DNA from: JBKCUA01 sp046318675
Lineage (GTDB): Bacteria > Pseudomonadota > Alphaproteobacteria > JAJTHO01
Length of the DNA stretch: 64,000 nucleotides
Reading direction: 5' to 3'
NCBI GenBank assembly: GCA_046318675.1
Contig: JBKCUA010000002.1
Coordinates: 54,860-118,859 of the forward strand
This document shows positions 33,068 to 43,336 of the stretch, in pieces. A program made the translations under genes and the position numbers. The notes under the pieces were generated by a model. That model did not search any database, was not told where the DNA came from, and saw only the letters and a list, made by a program, of their open reading frames with translations. How positions within the stretch are numbered: the stretch's first letter is position 1; each line of letters begins with the position of its first letter.

Positions 33068-35083
33068 CTAAAAACCAAACATATGATCAAGACTAAACCC
33101 GCCGTTGGTATCATCCCGTAGGCCGGCATAGCCAAACAGGCGGCAGGTTTTGTCTCGAATGGAGATATGGCTGAAATCGCCAGCCTTGGCTAAGTCCGCT
33201 GCACTAAACAAATCCGCCGGGGTGACAAGGATAGAGCCATTGGCGGGAATGGTACGGCGGGCTTCGGCCACCGTGGCACCGTCACTGCCCCGCAGGACAA
33301 ACACCGTGTCGGAATGCGGACGCCACGCCTTGGAAACCGGGTACATGAGGCAGCAAAAGCCGTTGTACCCAGGCATAAGGCGCAGGAAAAGACGGGTGGT
33401 CAGGCCGGGGGCGGCACTGGTGTAGGATTGCGGCTCATTCTTATACACCGCCGCGCTGTTGAAAATATGCGCGCCAAAGCTGGTTTCCGCCACATGGCCG
33501 TTGTCCCGGCGGGTGGTGCGGGCAATGGCGTGCATCCAGCCGTCCACGGCTACGCCGTGGCTGAAATCGTAGATCAACTGCATCGTGCCGTGGCCGCTCA
33601 GGGTTACGTTGTGTTTTTTGAGCAATGCGTCCACCGATAGGCTGCTTATCTTTCCGCGCTGTTGTACCCCTAGGGGTTCTCCCAGAAGCTGTCGTCCCTC
33701 GGCATCAAACACCAGTGCCGTGAGAGGCAGGGTATCCTGCACCGTGGTCATGGGGGTGGGAAGAATCTCTGTGGCATATTCCTGCGGCGGCAGGATGGGC
33801 AGGGGCAGGATAAAGCCTTTGCCAAACACTGGCTCCAGCGTGGACAGCTCCGGATTAGGCTGCAAATCCGTTCGCACCACGTTGCCGTGGCCTATCCAGC
33901 GCTGAGAGTCTTGCTCAACGGTATAGCGCGGGCGAACGAGGGCTTTATGGGCTATCACTTCCACCTGCTGTGGCCATACGGCATCGGGAAAAACATCGGT
34001 AATAGCAACATTAAAAAGGCCAAAAGGAGGCAGTACGCGATCAATCCACACCGTCTGTTCCGGTGCGCCATGAACGTACAGGCCAATGGTGCCGCCGGGC
34101 GCGGCAACGGGCAGGGCACTTTGCAAGTGCACAATCACCTTTTGTCCCTTATCCGGGGCGGGAATGCCGGCGTAGCTGCTGGCTGGCCAGGGATTGGCGT
34201 CATGGGTGGCCGTCAGGCGGCGGGGGTTAGCGTCAAAAAAATCAAGGCCATACTTGATGAGATCATGCCCGGCGGTGCCGACAATATGCACAAACAGGGT
34301 GCCGAAAAAATCGCCCTTCAGGCCAAAATGCGCCGCAACATCGCGGCTGTCGAGACGCCAGCCCGCACCAGCAGCAGCGGTAAGGGGATACCACCCCTGC
34401 GCCACCATCACGCCGTTGCTATTGATCAGGCATAGCCATAAACGGGTATTCTTCGCCCCATATTCTCCCCAATAATGTGTGGTGGATAATACCGAATAAG
34501 CGTTGCCGCGATGCTCCCACAAAATATTGTTGACGACGAAGTTCAGGGGATCGAGGTAATTTTTCGTGTTAGTCAGGAATTCTGAACCAAGGTGCAATTC
34601 CCCCAAGGATACCGTGGGGGTGGTACCCACATAGGGCGCGGCCTGCTGGGCGATTCGTTCGGCGGCAAAGCTGGCCAGCAAAATATGCTCATAATCGCCT
34701 GCGTTGAGACTGGTAATCAGTTTTGCGGGCAGTCCTTCCGGGCTAAGACGCCCCTGGTTGGCGACGTTTTGAACATAATAGCCTTGAATACGACTGTCTT
34801 TTAAAGGAAACAACGCCGCGAATTGACTGTAGTGCCCATCGGGATCGTACACGGCGATGCGCTTGCCATGGAGTTGTTGCGCCAAGCCTGCCGCCTTGGC
34901 CGCCACCAAGGGATGGGTCAAAGCCTTGAACACGGCATTGCCGCCAAAATTGTTTCCAGGGCGCCACGACGCCGAAGGATTATAAGTGTCCAGATGATCC
35001 GGCGTTGGGGCGGAAGTAGGCTTTTGGGCAACAGCAGAGCGATGTACGGCGACCATGGGGTTAGGCATACAGGCTAAAAACAT
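33068..35083 (-). CDS. Unknown 671-aa protein with a Rossmann-like N-terminal segment, in a glycosyltransferase operon
   Basis: I do not recognise the family. An ATG at 35083 and a TTG at 35092 are both possible starts; neither has an ideal ribosome site. Residues about 60-160 (GKRIAVYDPDGHYSQFAALF, then YEHILLASFAAERIAQQ) look like the small Rossmann domain found in some sugar-modifying enzymes. The remaining 500 residues are rich in beta strands and aromatics (STTHYWGEYGAKNTRLWLCL, GFCCLMYPVSKAW), with no signal peptide or membrane helix. It is first in the run 671-aa - GT4 - GT4 - ubiG, so involvement in surface glycan assembly is plausible, but this is inference. Confidence 0.75.
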   Translation of the reverse strand: MFLACMPNPMVAVHRSAVAQKPTSAPTPDHLDTYNPSASWRPGNNFGGNAVFKALTHPLVAAKAAGLAQQLHGKRIAVYDPDGHYSQFAALFPLKDSRIQGYYVQNVANQGRLSPEGLPAKLITSLNAGDYEHILLASFAAERIAQQAAPYVGTTPTVSLGELHLGSEFLTNTKNYLDPLNFVVNNILWEHRGNAYSVLSTTHYWGEYGAKNTRLWLCLINSNGVMVAQGWYPLTAAAGAGWRLDSRDVAAHFGLKGDFFGTLFVHIVGTAGHDLIKYGLDFFDANPRRLTATHDANPWPASSYAGIPAPDKGQKVIVHLQSALPVAAPGGTIGLYVHGAPEQTVWIDRVLPPFGLFNVAITDVFPDAVWPQQVEVIAHKALVRPRYTVEQDSQRWIGHGNVVRTDLQPNPELSTLEPVFGKGFILPLPILPPQEYATEILPTPMTTVQDTLPLTALVFDAEGRQLLGEPLGVQQRGKISSLSVDALLKKHNVTLSGHGTMQLIYDFSHGVAVDGWMHAIARTTRRDNGHVAETSFGAHIFNSAAVYKNEPQSYTSAAPGLTTRLFLRLMPGYNGFCCLMYPVSKAWRPHSDTVFVLRGSDGATVAEARRTIPANGSILVTPADLFSAADLAKAGDFSHISIRDKTCRLFGYAGLRDDTNGGFSLDHMFGF

Positions 35084-35356
35084 GGGTGGCAATGCACCTT
35101 TAATAATGCAAAGCGGCGACCTCGCGCGGCGTTTGGGTGTATCGTTTTACAGTTGTTTGATTAACAAATGATTTTACGTGTGTTTCTTCTTTGATGGAAC
35201 CAACTCATGATCAAAATCAAACCATAACATGTGCATAAAAAATCATCCACAAAAGTTGCACCGATGTATTACTTAGGCAAAGAATATTCCCTTTTATTGA
35301 AAAGTGCTATCAGTGCTTGACACTGACCATTCAACCAACAACAAACTCTATTCCAT

Positions 35357-37726
35357 ATGGACACCGTTTCTATCCGTACCAAAACATTATTGCCTTCGGG
35401 GGTGGTGCGGCACCTGCGTCGGCGGTTGGAACAACTACTGGCACTGGTCTTGGGTGGTGTGGGTATTTTTTTTATGGGGGCGTTACTGACATACCACAGT
35501 GCTGATCCCTCGTGGAATACAGCGGGAATAAGCGAAACAAGAAATCTTTTTGGTTCGGCTGGGGCTGGGCTGGCCGATGCTGTGGTGCAAGTATTTGGGG
35601 TTGGAAGCTTTTTTCTTCTGGCGGTGGTGTTGTTACTGGCGGTGCAGGGATGGCGGGGGCATGGCATGGGGGCGCCATCAAGACGATTGTTGTTGGCAAT
35701 TGTTGCGGCAACACTGGCGGCGATAGCGGCGGCTCCATGGCCGGAGGGAACGTTCTGGAGTCTGCCAGTAGGTGAAGGCGGCTGGCTCGGGACGCTTTTT
35801 TATGGTCTGGTGCATCGTGGTGTTGCGGGGCAAGCATGGTTGCCTTGGGTGGTGAGTATTGTGGCAGCACTGCTGTCGTTAGTGACCCTACGGGCTGCAG
35901 CCGGGGTTCCTTGGCGGGATACGCGGCGGGTGTGCGCGTGGCTGTTTTCGGCAACCTATGAGGCTTTTATAGCATTAAAAAATATTATAATATTGGCGAC
36001 TAAGGCTTTATCAGCCGCCGTTGATAGGGCGGTAGCTTGGGTTTCTATTCGTCTTGCCGCACGTTCTTCCTCAGGCGTGGAAGAAAACGATATTGATGAT
36101 GTTTTTTTTGGAATGCCGCGCCCGTTGGGTGATGAGGTTGCTAATGACAACGCCGCGAACAAGGCGGCCGCTAAAAAAGAAAAGAAAGCCCCCAAGCCAA
36201 AGACTGCTGCTGCGGCCAAGCCAGCAACCACCATCCAGCCCACGGGCACCACGGCGCAGTTGCCGCCGTTGGCGTTGCTCAATGCCGAAAAGGGGCGGGG
36301 GGCTATCATTGATGCCAAGACCTTGAAATCTAGGGCGGAGCAACTCGCCGCAGTGCTGAATGATTTTGGCGTGAGCGGCAAGATTGTGGATGCCAAGCCC
36401 GGACCGGTGGTGACACTGTATGAGCTGGAACCCGCGGCCGGGGTCAAGTCCTCCCGGATTATTACGCTGGCCGACGATATTGCCCGCTCCATGAGCGCGC
36501 TGTCGGCGCGGATTGCCATTATTCCAGGCCGCAATGTTATTGGGATTGAACTGCCTAATCCCCAGCGGGATACGGTGTACCTGCGTGAACTTTTGACCGA
36601 TACAAGTTATAAAGATACCCAAGCTAAACTCCCTTTGGCTCTAGGCAAGGATATTGGCGGAAACCCGGTGGTGGCGGATTTGGCGCGGATGCCGCATTTG
36701 CTCGTGGCTGGAACGACGGGATCGGGGAAATCCGTGTCGGTGAACGCGATGATTTTATCGCTGTTGTTCAAGATGACCCCGGCGGAATGCCGCTTGATCA
36801 TGATTGATCCCAAGATGCTGGAACTGTCCATTTATGATGATATTCCGCATTTGCTTGCCCCGGTAGTGACGGATCCGGGCAAGGCTGTGGTGGCTCTGAA
36901 ATGGGCCGTCAAGGAGATGGAGCAACGCTATCAAGCCATGTCCCGTCTTGGGGTGCGTAACCTCGACGGGTATAACCAGCGTCTGGCCGAGGCGCGCAGC
37001 CGTAATGAACCCCTTACCCGCCGGGTACAGACAGGCTTTGACCCCGATAATGGCAAGCCGATTTATGAGGATCAGCCGATGCCGCTTGATCCATTGCCTT
37101 ACATAGTTGTTATTGTTGATGAAATGGCGGATTTAATGCTGGTGGCGGGTAAGGATATTGAGGGTGCGATTCAGCGCCTGGCTCAAATGGCGCGGGCGGC
37201 GGGGATTCATCTTGTCATGGCGACCCAACGCCCCTCGGTGGATGTTATTACGGGTACCATCAAGGCCAACTTCCCCACCCGCATCAGCTTTCAGGTGACC
37301 TCTAAGATCGACAGCCGCACTATTTTGAGTGAACAAGGCGCCGAGCAACTTTTGGGTCAGGGGGACATGCTGCACATGGTCGGCGGCGGGCGGATCAGCC
37401 GCGTGCACGGGCCGTTTGTCTCCGACGGTGAGGTTGAGGCCGTGGTGCGCTTTCTCAAGGCTCAGGGTGCGCCGCAATACGTCGAAGACGTGACGATTGA
37501 CGACAGTGCCGAGGATTTTGCCAGTGGTGGTGATACGGGCGATGCCGATAATGATTTGTACCACCAAGCCGTCGCCATTGTCCGCCGGGATGGCAAGGCC
37601 TCGACCAGCTATATTCAACGGCAATTACAAATTGGCTATAACCGTGCCGCTCGGATTATTGAAGATATGGAACAGCGCGGCGTGATCAGTAAACCCACCG
37701 CCACGGGCAAACGGGAAATTTTGTGA
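35357..37726 (+). CDS. ftsK: FtsK DNA translocase
   Basis: 789 aa. About four membrane helices in the first 190 residues, an Ala/Lys-rich linker (about 240-300), then the RecA-like motor with Walker A GTTGSGKSVSVN and Walker B VVIVDEMADLM. The C-terminal gamma domain (YHQAVAIVRRDGKASTSYIQRQLQIGYNRAARIIEDM) recognises KOPS sites. It pumps chromosome termini through the septum and activates XerCD. The motor and gamma domain are intact; the linker is short as in other alphaproteobacteria. No clear ribosome site precedes the ATG. Confidence 0.95.
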   Translation: MDTVSIRTKTLLPSGVVRHLRRRLEQLLALVLGGVGIFFMGALLTYHSADPSWNTAGISETRNLFGSAGAGLADAVVQVFGVGSFFLLAVVLLLAVQGWRGHGMGAPSRRLLLAIVAATLAAIAAAPWPEGTFWSLPVGEGGWLGTLFYGLVHRGVAGQAWLPWVVSIVAALLSLVTLRAAAGVPWRDTRRVCAWLFSATYEAFIALKNIIILATKALSAAVDRAVAWVSIRLAARSSSGVEENDIDDVFFGMPRPLGDEVANDNAANKAAAKKEKKAPKPKTAAAAKPATTIQPTGTTAQLPPLALLNAEKGRGAIIDAKTLKSRAEQLAAVLNDFGVSGKIVDAKPGPVVTLYELEPAAGVKSSRIITLADDIARSMSALSARIAIIPGRNVIGIELPNPQRDTVYLRELLTDTSYKDTQAKLPLALGKDIGGNPVVADLARMPHLLVAGTTGSGKSVSVNAMILSLLFKMTPAECRLIMIDPKMLELSIYDDIPHLLAPVVTDPGKAVVALKWAVKEMEQRYQAMSRLGVRNLDGYNQRLAEARSRNEPLTRRVQTGFDPDNGKPIYEDQPMPLDPLPYIVVIVDEMADLMLVAGKDIEGAIQRLAQMARAAGIHLVMATQRPSVDVITGTIKANFPTRISFQVTSKIDSRTILSEQGAEQLLGQGDMLHMVGGGRISRVHGPFVSDGEVEAVVRFLKAQGAPQYVEDVTIDDSAEDFASGGDTGDADNDLYHQAVAIVRRDGKASTSYIQRQLQIGYNRAARIIEDMEQRGVISKPTATGKREIL

Positions 37727-37821
37727 TAAAAATCACCAATTAACCTTTCGGTAATGTTTCGGGTATAGGGTGTCTGCACTATAGCATATTAGTATATTTA
37801 TACCGATTTCAGGAGGTCTGA

Positions 37822-40800
37822 ATGACCACAGTCGTTATTAATAAACCCGGTGCAGATACCACGGTGAGCTATGATATTGCTGCCGGGGATAAGATTGTTT
37901 TCAAGACTCCATTGAAGACCTTGAAAATGAACTTAGTTGGTTCGGATATGGTGATTTACTGGCCCGACGGCGGCAAGGTGGTGCTGGTGGGTGCCGGGCT
38001 GTCCATGTTTAATGCCGAAGACACGACGGTGTTTGAAACATCGGATGGCAAGGCCATGACGGGTAACGAGATGCTGGCCCAGATGGGCAAGATGCAAACG
38101 GTGCTGGCCAGTGAAATTGAGAAAATCAGCGCGGTGTTTGAGAAAAAAGATCAAGATACAACGGCGGATTCAAAAGAAATACAGCAACTTAAAAGCCTTC
38201 TCAAGGAAAAATCCGCAACCCCATCGTTTAAAGCCATTGATGAAGTAATAAGCCCAACGGATGCCCTGAACCCAGCGGCCAACCAGGCCAAACTCCAAGA
38301 CGCCATGCGTAAGGCCGATGAAACCTTTCGCCGGGTTCAGGACGAAGACAACTTTCATGGTCGTTATACCATGGTTTCTTCGCCGCCGATTAACCCGATT
38401 GAACCCGGCCTGCCGCCGCCGGAACCGGCGAAGCCGGAGTATTTCAGTACATTTGTACGACATGTTCTGTTAAATAATAACTACGGGGGGAGTGGTAATT
38501 TAGGAGCAGCGGCAGCGCTTCGGTTTCGTCCGGAAGACTTAACGGGATCGGGGATAATTTATGGTGATGACCCCGATAAGTTTACTGCGACAAAAATGGA
38601 GCAGGTGCTGACTTTCCGGGTCAATGATTTGGCGGATTTTGAAAAAGGCCTGCGGCAAAGCGGATTGCTCAAAGGGAGCCTTGATACCTATAAATTCACT
38701 ATGGAAATTCCTGGGGGGTTACCCGATGGTATAGAATTAACTCATAACGGTACAAGCATCACCCCCATCGACGGAGTGTACACCATTTTGATGGGTGGTA
38801 ACACGAACCTCGACATTGGCGTGAAATATCAGAAGGCGGCTTTTTTTGACGGTAACAGCTTTAAGGCGGTAATGAAGGCGTATTTTGTCGATAGTACCGT
38901 GTCTCTCCCCGAAACGGGCGAGCCGACATCATACGCTTTTGTCTATGAAACCAGTGAAGGAAAGGGAGGAGAGACGTTCCGGTTTGTTGATCCTACCAAG
39001 CAAGATGCCACCCAAAGTATTTTTAATAGTGCTTTTGCTCTTCCCCTGTCCCCCGTCGGCACCAATATTACCGGCAGCGAATTTACCAACGACACCATTA
39101 TTCCCGGCATTGGTCAGAGCGGGACAACGGCGGTCACCCTTGATGGTAAAGGAGGGACGGATACGGTTGATTATCCCTCCATGTTTTCCCAGGCGGGATT
39201 GCCTGCTGATACCAAGGTTATTATTAATAACGCACTAAAATCTATTACCGTTGGCGGTGAGACCCTGGCCCCGAACGGGACGGTGTTTTTAAATTCATTG
39301 ACGAACCCGTCGTTCGCCAACCGGAAGGATTTGATCAAAAACATCGAATCCGTGACCACCGGGGCCGGGGATGATGTCTTTTATGGCAATATACCGACTA
39401 CTAATTCTTCGACAGGTAATGTCATTCCGCTCAGCAACCTCAACGGCTTTAACGCCGGCGCCGGTAATGATACCCTGAATTTTTCACTGTCAGGAAGCGA
39501 CTACAGCGACAACTTCTGGGGTCTTACCGCGTATTGGGGACAAACGGGCAGTCTCTATGGAGGAGCAACGGGTAGATTTCTGGGCAGCTTTTCCGATGTG
39601 GAAAATTTTGTCGGCTCGCCCTTTTATGATCAACTCTATCTGTATTCGGATGCCCCCAAGAGTGGTTCTAATACCCCCCTGTACGATGGCGGCGCCGGTG
39701 GCGGGGGCGATAATTTCATATCGTTCCGTACTTTGACCTCAGCAGGCTCCGGCCAAGCGCTGTATTTCAATGGCGCTGCCGCTGCCGACCCCAACGGGTA
39801 TCGCACGGCATGGCTTGGTGACGGCATGTCCCCCAGCGGCACGGGGTATCAGTTTAAAAATTTTCGGCGGATCGAGGGAACCGCCAACGATGATCTGGTG
39901 GACCTACGAGGATTATCATCATACAACCCCAAGTATAGTACAGGCGGCGGCAAGGATACCGCCGTAATTTCTGGCTTTTATACAGAGTTAGATGTAAGTG
40001 GATCCGTCACTGGCACCACCACCTTTACCTTTGATGGCACGGTGACATCCACGCTGGTGGACTTGGGCTCCTTCGGCACGGTCACGGAAGACAGGGCCTA
40101 CCAATTCGATGATCCTACTACGGGGTTCGATGAGCGTACTACGGGCTTAGCCAATTCGGGAGTGCAATACGCCGGCTTTACCCGTATTTTCGGGTTTAAG
40201 AAGGCGGTGTTTAATTTTAGTGGCCCCAACCCTACATCTGGGTACAGTACTGAAACTGCTGCCAACCCTATGTTTTTGTATAATGAAGGTGGCGATACCA
40301 CGGTGAATCTAAGTGGGTTAACAATTGGGGCTGGGGTGGTTTTTCTGGCCGGGGGAAGGTTCTATGCGTCAGGTATTAATAGTACTATGAATTTTCCCAC
40401 TTTAAACGCAACAACCACCATCCCTATAAGTATGTACGGCAAGACAACCAACAACAACCCTAACCTGCAGTTTTTTATCTCAAGCGTTGAAACACTGACT
40501 GGTAGCCAGTACGATGATGTCCTAGCGAGCAGCGTTGATCAGACAGTGACCATCAACGCTGGCAACGGTAACGATTCCTTGTATTCGGTGGATGCTTATC
40601 GTGAGAACTCAACGAGGGTATTTTATGACGATAGTGCCGGCGATGTGCTGAACGGTGATGGGGACAATGATGTTTTCTACCGTGTTGTCGATGCCGTGAG
40701 AAATACCGTTGTATCTTCAAGTTTTCGTGACACCCTCAATGGGGGAGCGGGCACCGATACCTTGGTGTTGTCGGCGGTGAAAGTTTCGAGTGGCGCGGCC

Positions 40801-42444
40801 ATTAACCAGAGCGCCGTGCTGGGCGCCGCCCCGGAGCGGGCATTTTTTGAAAGCACGCTATTCACGGGAAATCTTGCGTCGGTTGCTTCTGGTTTCAACA
40901 GAACGGCGGGGGCCACGCTCAATAGTATTGAAAATATGGTCATCGGCGGCGCCGGTTTTGCCGGGGATGACGCGGCGACGGCCAACCAGTACTGGTTTAC
41001 GGCTAGTCAAACCGCCACGGCCAGGACGCCAGCGGCGATGCTGTTTAATGATAATAATGCTAATGAACCCGATACCGTCACGGTGTACGGCGGCAATCTG
41101 CTGGTGTACTTTGACGGCCTTGGTACGGCAAATATCAACCAGCCGGGGGGCACGTATTCCATTGGCTCCATCACGAACCAATCTATCAATATAAATCCCT
41201 CCACGGGAGTAACTGAGACACTTGGACTTGGATCGGGGCAGGTATCGCTGTTTGCCCTGGGGGATGTTGGGCACGCCAACGGTCGATCGGTCACTGTTAA
41301 TTTAGAAAACTCTACTACTAGCGGTGGTACGATACAATACAGCGGGGGTGGCGGTGTAAACACAATATGGCGTCCCGCAGGTGGTCAGGATGACGACATC
41401 TACGCCATCTACACCACGGCTAAGGGCGATAGCATCACCGGGGATGCCTTTGGGAATATTGTTTTTACCGGCGGCGGTAAGGATACGGTCAATACCGAGA
41501 ACGGCAACGATACCGTGTACGCGGCGGGGGGTGAAGCAACCACCCTCAACCTAGGCAATGGTAGTGATATTCTGGAAGCGGCTTTTTATAAAACCGGTAT
41601 TACTGCAAATACCTCTAGCGTGGACGGCGGCGCAGGCGCAGGCACCGACGAACTTCGGTTCGGTCTTAAAAGCACGCAGTGGAATTCATCCAGCACTAGT
41701 CGTCAAGTCCTCGGCGTGGATTGGAATACCGATGGAGTGGATTTAACGCTAAGCTCCGTTTCTGGTGGTAGTGTTGATGGCACCGCCACGGGAACAAATT
41801 TGCTTGGTACGGGTAACACCATCAATTTCTCAGGTTTTGAGACATTCCACCTCACCAACGGCGCGGACACCGTGACGGTTAATAATACGGTGATGGGCGG
41901 CCTGACGAGCAGCAATATTATTGATGCCAGCCCGCTGCGCGCCGGGGGGATATATGCCAGTGGTAATCTTTCGATTGATAATCCTTCGATTGGCGGCGGC
42001 GGCTACAGCCCGGCGGGGTACAACTCGGCAAATTCTAATGAAAAATTTACGACATCAGCAAATGAGCCCATTTTTGATGAAACAAACTACGCCAACTCTA
42101 CGGGGGTTGATACTATAAAGTACACGGACGATGTGGGCGTTGATGCCAGCGATTTTGTCAACAAAGGCTTTAAGTCCTTTGAAAAAATCGATCTCAAGGG
42201 CCTGAACCTGTCCAGCACAAACGCCAGCTTCGATGTCAAGGTCAGCGATATTCTTAACCTTTCCGAAAGTCGCACTTTGATTATTGATATTGAACGTAAC
42301 AATAGCTTTTCGATCAATGTGAAAGATGTGGTTTTGGATGGGTGGAGCAGTAGTAATACTAATTTCACCACCACCACCGGGGCACAAACCTATATCTTCA
42401 GTAAATCTGGTCATGAAAACGTGGTGCTAGCCATTACGGGGTGA
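37822..42444 (+). CDS. Large RTX-like calcium-binding surface/secreted protein
   Basis: 1540 aa. The start is set by AGGAGG five bases before ATG. There is no Sec signal peptide. The N-terminal 110 residues (ADTTVSYDIAAGDKIVF, VIYWPDGGKVVLVG) resemble the prefix module of large type-I-secreted adhesins. A helical segment (about 100-170) follows, then a very long Gly/Asn/Thr-rich beta region with scattered RTX-like G-x-G-x-D units: GAGDDVFYG, AGAGNDTLNF, AGNGNDSLYS, GDGDNDVFY, GGAGTDTLVL, GGGKDTV, GNGSDILEA. Cysteine is absent or very rare. Secretion by a type I exporter is inferred; none is encoded nearby. It could be an adhesin, S-layer-like or biofilm protein. Confidence 0.82.
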   Translation: MTTVVINKPGADTTVSYDIAAGDKIVFKTPLKTLKMNLVGSDMVIYWPDGGKVVLVGAGLSMFNAEDTTVFETSDGKAMTGNEMLAQMGKMQTVLASEIEKISAVFEKKDQDTTADSKEIQQLKSLLKEKSATPSFKAIDEVISPTDALNPAANQAKLQDAMRKADETFRRVQDEDNFHGRYTMVSSPPINPIEPGLPPPEPAKPEYFSTFVRHVLLNNNYGGSGNLGAAAALRFRPEDLTGSGIIYGDDPDKFTATKMEQVLTFRVNDLADFEKGLRQSGLLKGSLDTYKFTMEIPGGLPDGIELTHNGTSITPIDGVYTILMGGNTNLDIGVKYQKAAFFDGNSFKAVMKAYFVDSTVSLPETGEPTSYAFVYETSEGKGGETFRFVDPTKQDATQSIFNSAFALPLSPVGTNITGSEFTNDTIIPGIGQSGTTAVTLDGKGGTDTVDYPSMFSQAGLPADTKVIINNALKSITVGGETLAPNGTVFLNSLTNPSFANRKDLIKNIESVTTGAGDDVFYGNIPTTNSSTGNVIPLSNLNGFNAGAGNDTLNFSLSGSDYSDNFWGLTAYWGQTGSLYGGATGRFLGSFSDVENFVGSPFYDQLYLYSDAPKSGSNTPLYDGGAGGGGDNFISFRTLTSAGSGQALYFNGAAAADPNGYRTAWLGDGMSPSGTGYQFKNFRRIEGTANDDLVDLRGLSSYNPKYSTGGGKDTAVISGFYTELDVSGSVTGTTTFTFDGTVTSTLVDLGSFGTVTEDRAYQFDDPTTGFDERTTGLANSGVQYAGFTRIFGFKKAVFNFSGPNPTSGYSTETAANPMFLYNEGGDTTVNLSGLTIGAGVVFLAGGRFYASGINSTMNFPTLNATTTIPISMYGKTTNNNPNLQFFISSVETLTGSQYDDVLASSVDQTVTINAGNGNDSLYSVDAYRENSTRVFYDDSAGDVLNGDGDNDVFYRVVDAVRNTVVSSSFRDTLNGGAGTDTLVLSAVKVSSGAAINQSAVLGAAPERAFFESTLFTGNLASVASGFNRTAGATLNSIENMVIGGAGFAGDDAATANQYWFTASQTATARTPAAMLFNDNNANEPDTVTVYGGNLLVYFDGLGTANINQPGGTYSIGSITNQSININPSTGVTETLGLGSGQVSLFALGDVGHANGRSVTVNLENSTTSGGTIQYSGGGGVNTIWRPAGGQDDDIYAIYTTAKGDSITGDAFGNIVFTGGGKDTVNTENGNDTVYAAGGEATTLNLGNGSDILEAAFYKTGITANTSSVDGGAGAGTDELRFGLKSTQWNSSSTSRQVLGVDWNTDGVDLTLSSVSGGSVDGTATGTNLLGTGNTINFSGFETFHLTNGADTVTVNNTVMGGLTSSNIIDASPLRAGGIYASGNLSIDNPSIGGGGYSPAGYNSANSNEKFTTSANEPIFDETNYANSTGVDTIKYTDDVGVDASDFVNKGFKSFEKIDLKGLNLSSTNASFDVKVSDILNLSESRTLIIDIERNNSFSINVKDVVLDGWSSSNTNFTTTTGAQTYIFSKSGHENVVLAITG

Positions 42445-42475
42445 TTGATATAGCTCTGGACAAGTGCCAATAAAC

Positions 42476-42552
42476 TGGCGACCCCGGCATGACTCGAACA
42501 TGCAACCGTTCGCTTAGAAGGCGAATGCTCTATCCAGTTGAGCTACGGGGCC
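42476..42552 (-). tRNA. tRNA-Arg (anticodon UCU)
   Basis: Folded by eye on the minus strand: acceptor GGCCCCG pairs with CGGGGTC (one G-U), D arm with AGCTCAACTGGATAGAGC, anticodon stem TTCGC/GCGAA with loop CTTCTAA giving anticodon TCT, and a T arm with GTTCGAGTC. The CCA end is encoded (42476-42478). It reads AGA codons. It lies between the convergent ends of the RTX-like gene and the SDR gene. Confidence 0.95.
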
Positions 42553-42592
42553 GTTGGAAAACGCCTCTATACCAGACAGCAGTGCACGCTGT

Positions 42593-43336
42593 CTATCCTG
42601 CCGGGCTGCGGCGTAACTGTCGCAATACCCAGAAATACGCCCCATGCGGAAGCAACCCAAGCATCTTTAAGAACAACGAAAAACGCCGGGGAAAGTGTAC
42701 CTCAAACCGCCCCGACTTCATGCCGAGCGCGATATAATCAGCCGCTTTTTCAGGGGAAATAATACACGGCATGGGAAAATCGTTCTTGGCGGTCAGGCGG
42801 GTTTTGACAAAGCCGGGGTTGACGACCTGCACCTTGACTGCTGTGCCGTCCACATCAGCTTTCAGGTTTTCGGCCAGGTGAATGAGGGCGGCTTTGCTGG
42901 CCCCATAGCCAATGGCCGCAGGCAAACCGCGATAGCCAGCAACGCTGGACACCAACACAATGTGTCCCGCATTACGCCCTAGAAAATCGGGCAGCACAGA
43001 GGTCAGCACCCGTAGGGCACCGTAAAAATTGACATTCAGCATCTGTTCGATAGCAGGAAGATTCCAATGCTGGGCGTCCATAGGCTGATATGCACCAGCG
43101 TTGTAAATAACGCCGTCCACCAACCCCACTTCCGTCCAGGCCGCCGCAACATGAGCCGTGTCCGTCACGTCTATCGGCACCGCGCGGTGTCCCGCGCCGG
43201 GCAGGCTGGCGCGCACGGCTTCCAATCGCTCGGCGTTTCGGGCGGATAGAGTCAAGCGCATACCATCTTGCGCGAGGCGCAGCGCTAAGGCAGCCCCGAT
43301 GCCCTCACTGGCACCAATGAGCCAATAGTGTTTCAT
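42593..43336 (-). CDS. Short-chain dehydrogenase/reductase
   Basis: 247 aa. Classical SDR: GASEGIGAALALRLA for NADP binding, NAG in GVIYNAGAYQP, a catalytic Ser block VLVSSVAGYRG and YGASK with catalytic Tyr and Lys. Substrate is not predictable. A weak C-terminal hydrophobic stretch (LFLKMLGLLPHGAYFWVLRQL) could bind membrane. The gene overlaps the end of the DUF3833-type lipoprotein gene by 4 bp; the same pairing occurs in fatty-acid-modifying gene sets of other proteobacteria, so a lipid role is possible. Confidence 0.87.
   Translation of the reverse strand: MKHYWLIGASEGIGAALALRLAQDGMRLTLSARNAERLEAVRASLPGAGHRAVPIDVTDTAHVAAAWTEVGLVDGVIYNAGAYQPMDAQHWNLPAIEQMLNVNFYGALRVLTSVLPDFLGRNAGHIVLVSSVAGYRGLPAAIGYGASKAALIHLAENLKADVDGTAVKVQVVNPGFVKTRLTAKNDFPMPCIISPEKAADYIALGMKSGRFEVHFPRRFSLFLKMLGLLPHGAYFWVLRQLRRSPAG

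Noticed and set aside
37740..37760. CtrA-like site (TTAA-N7-GTAA) before the RTX-like gene
   Set aside because: Only one good half site and in an AT-rich stretch; a chance match is likely.
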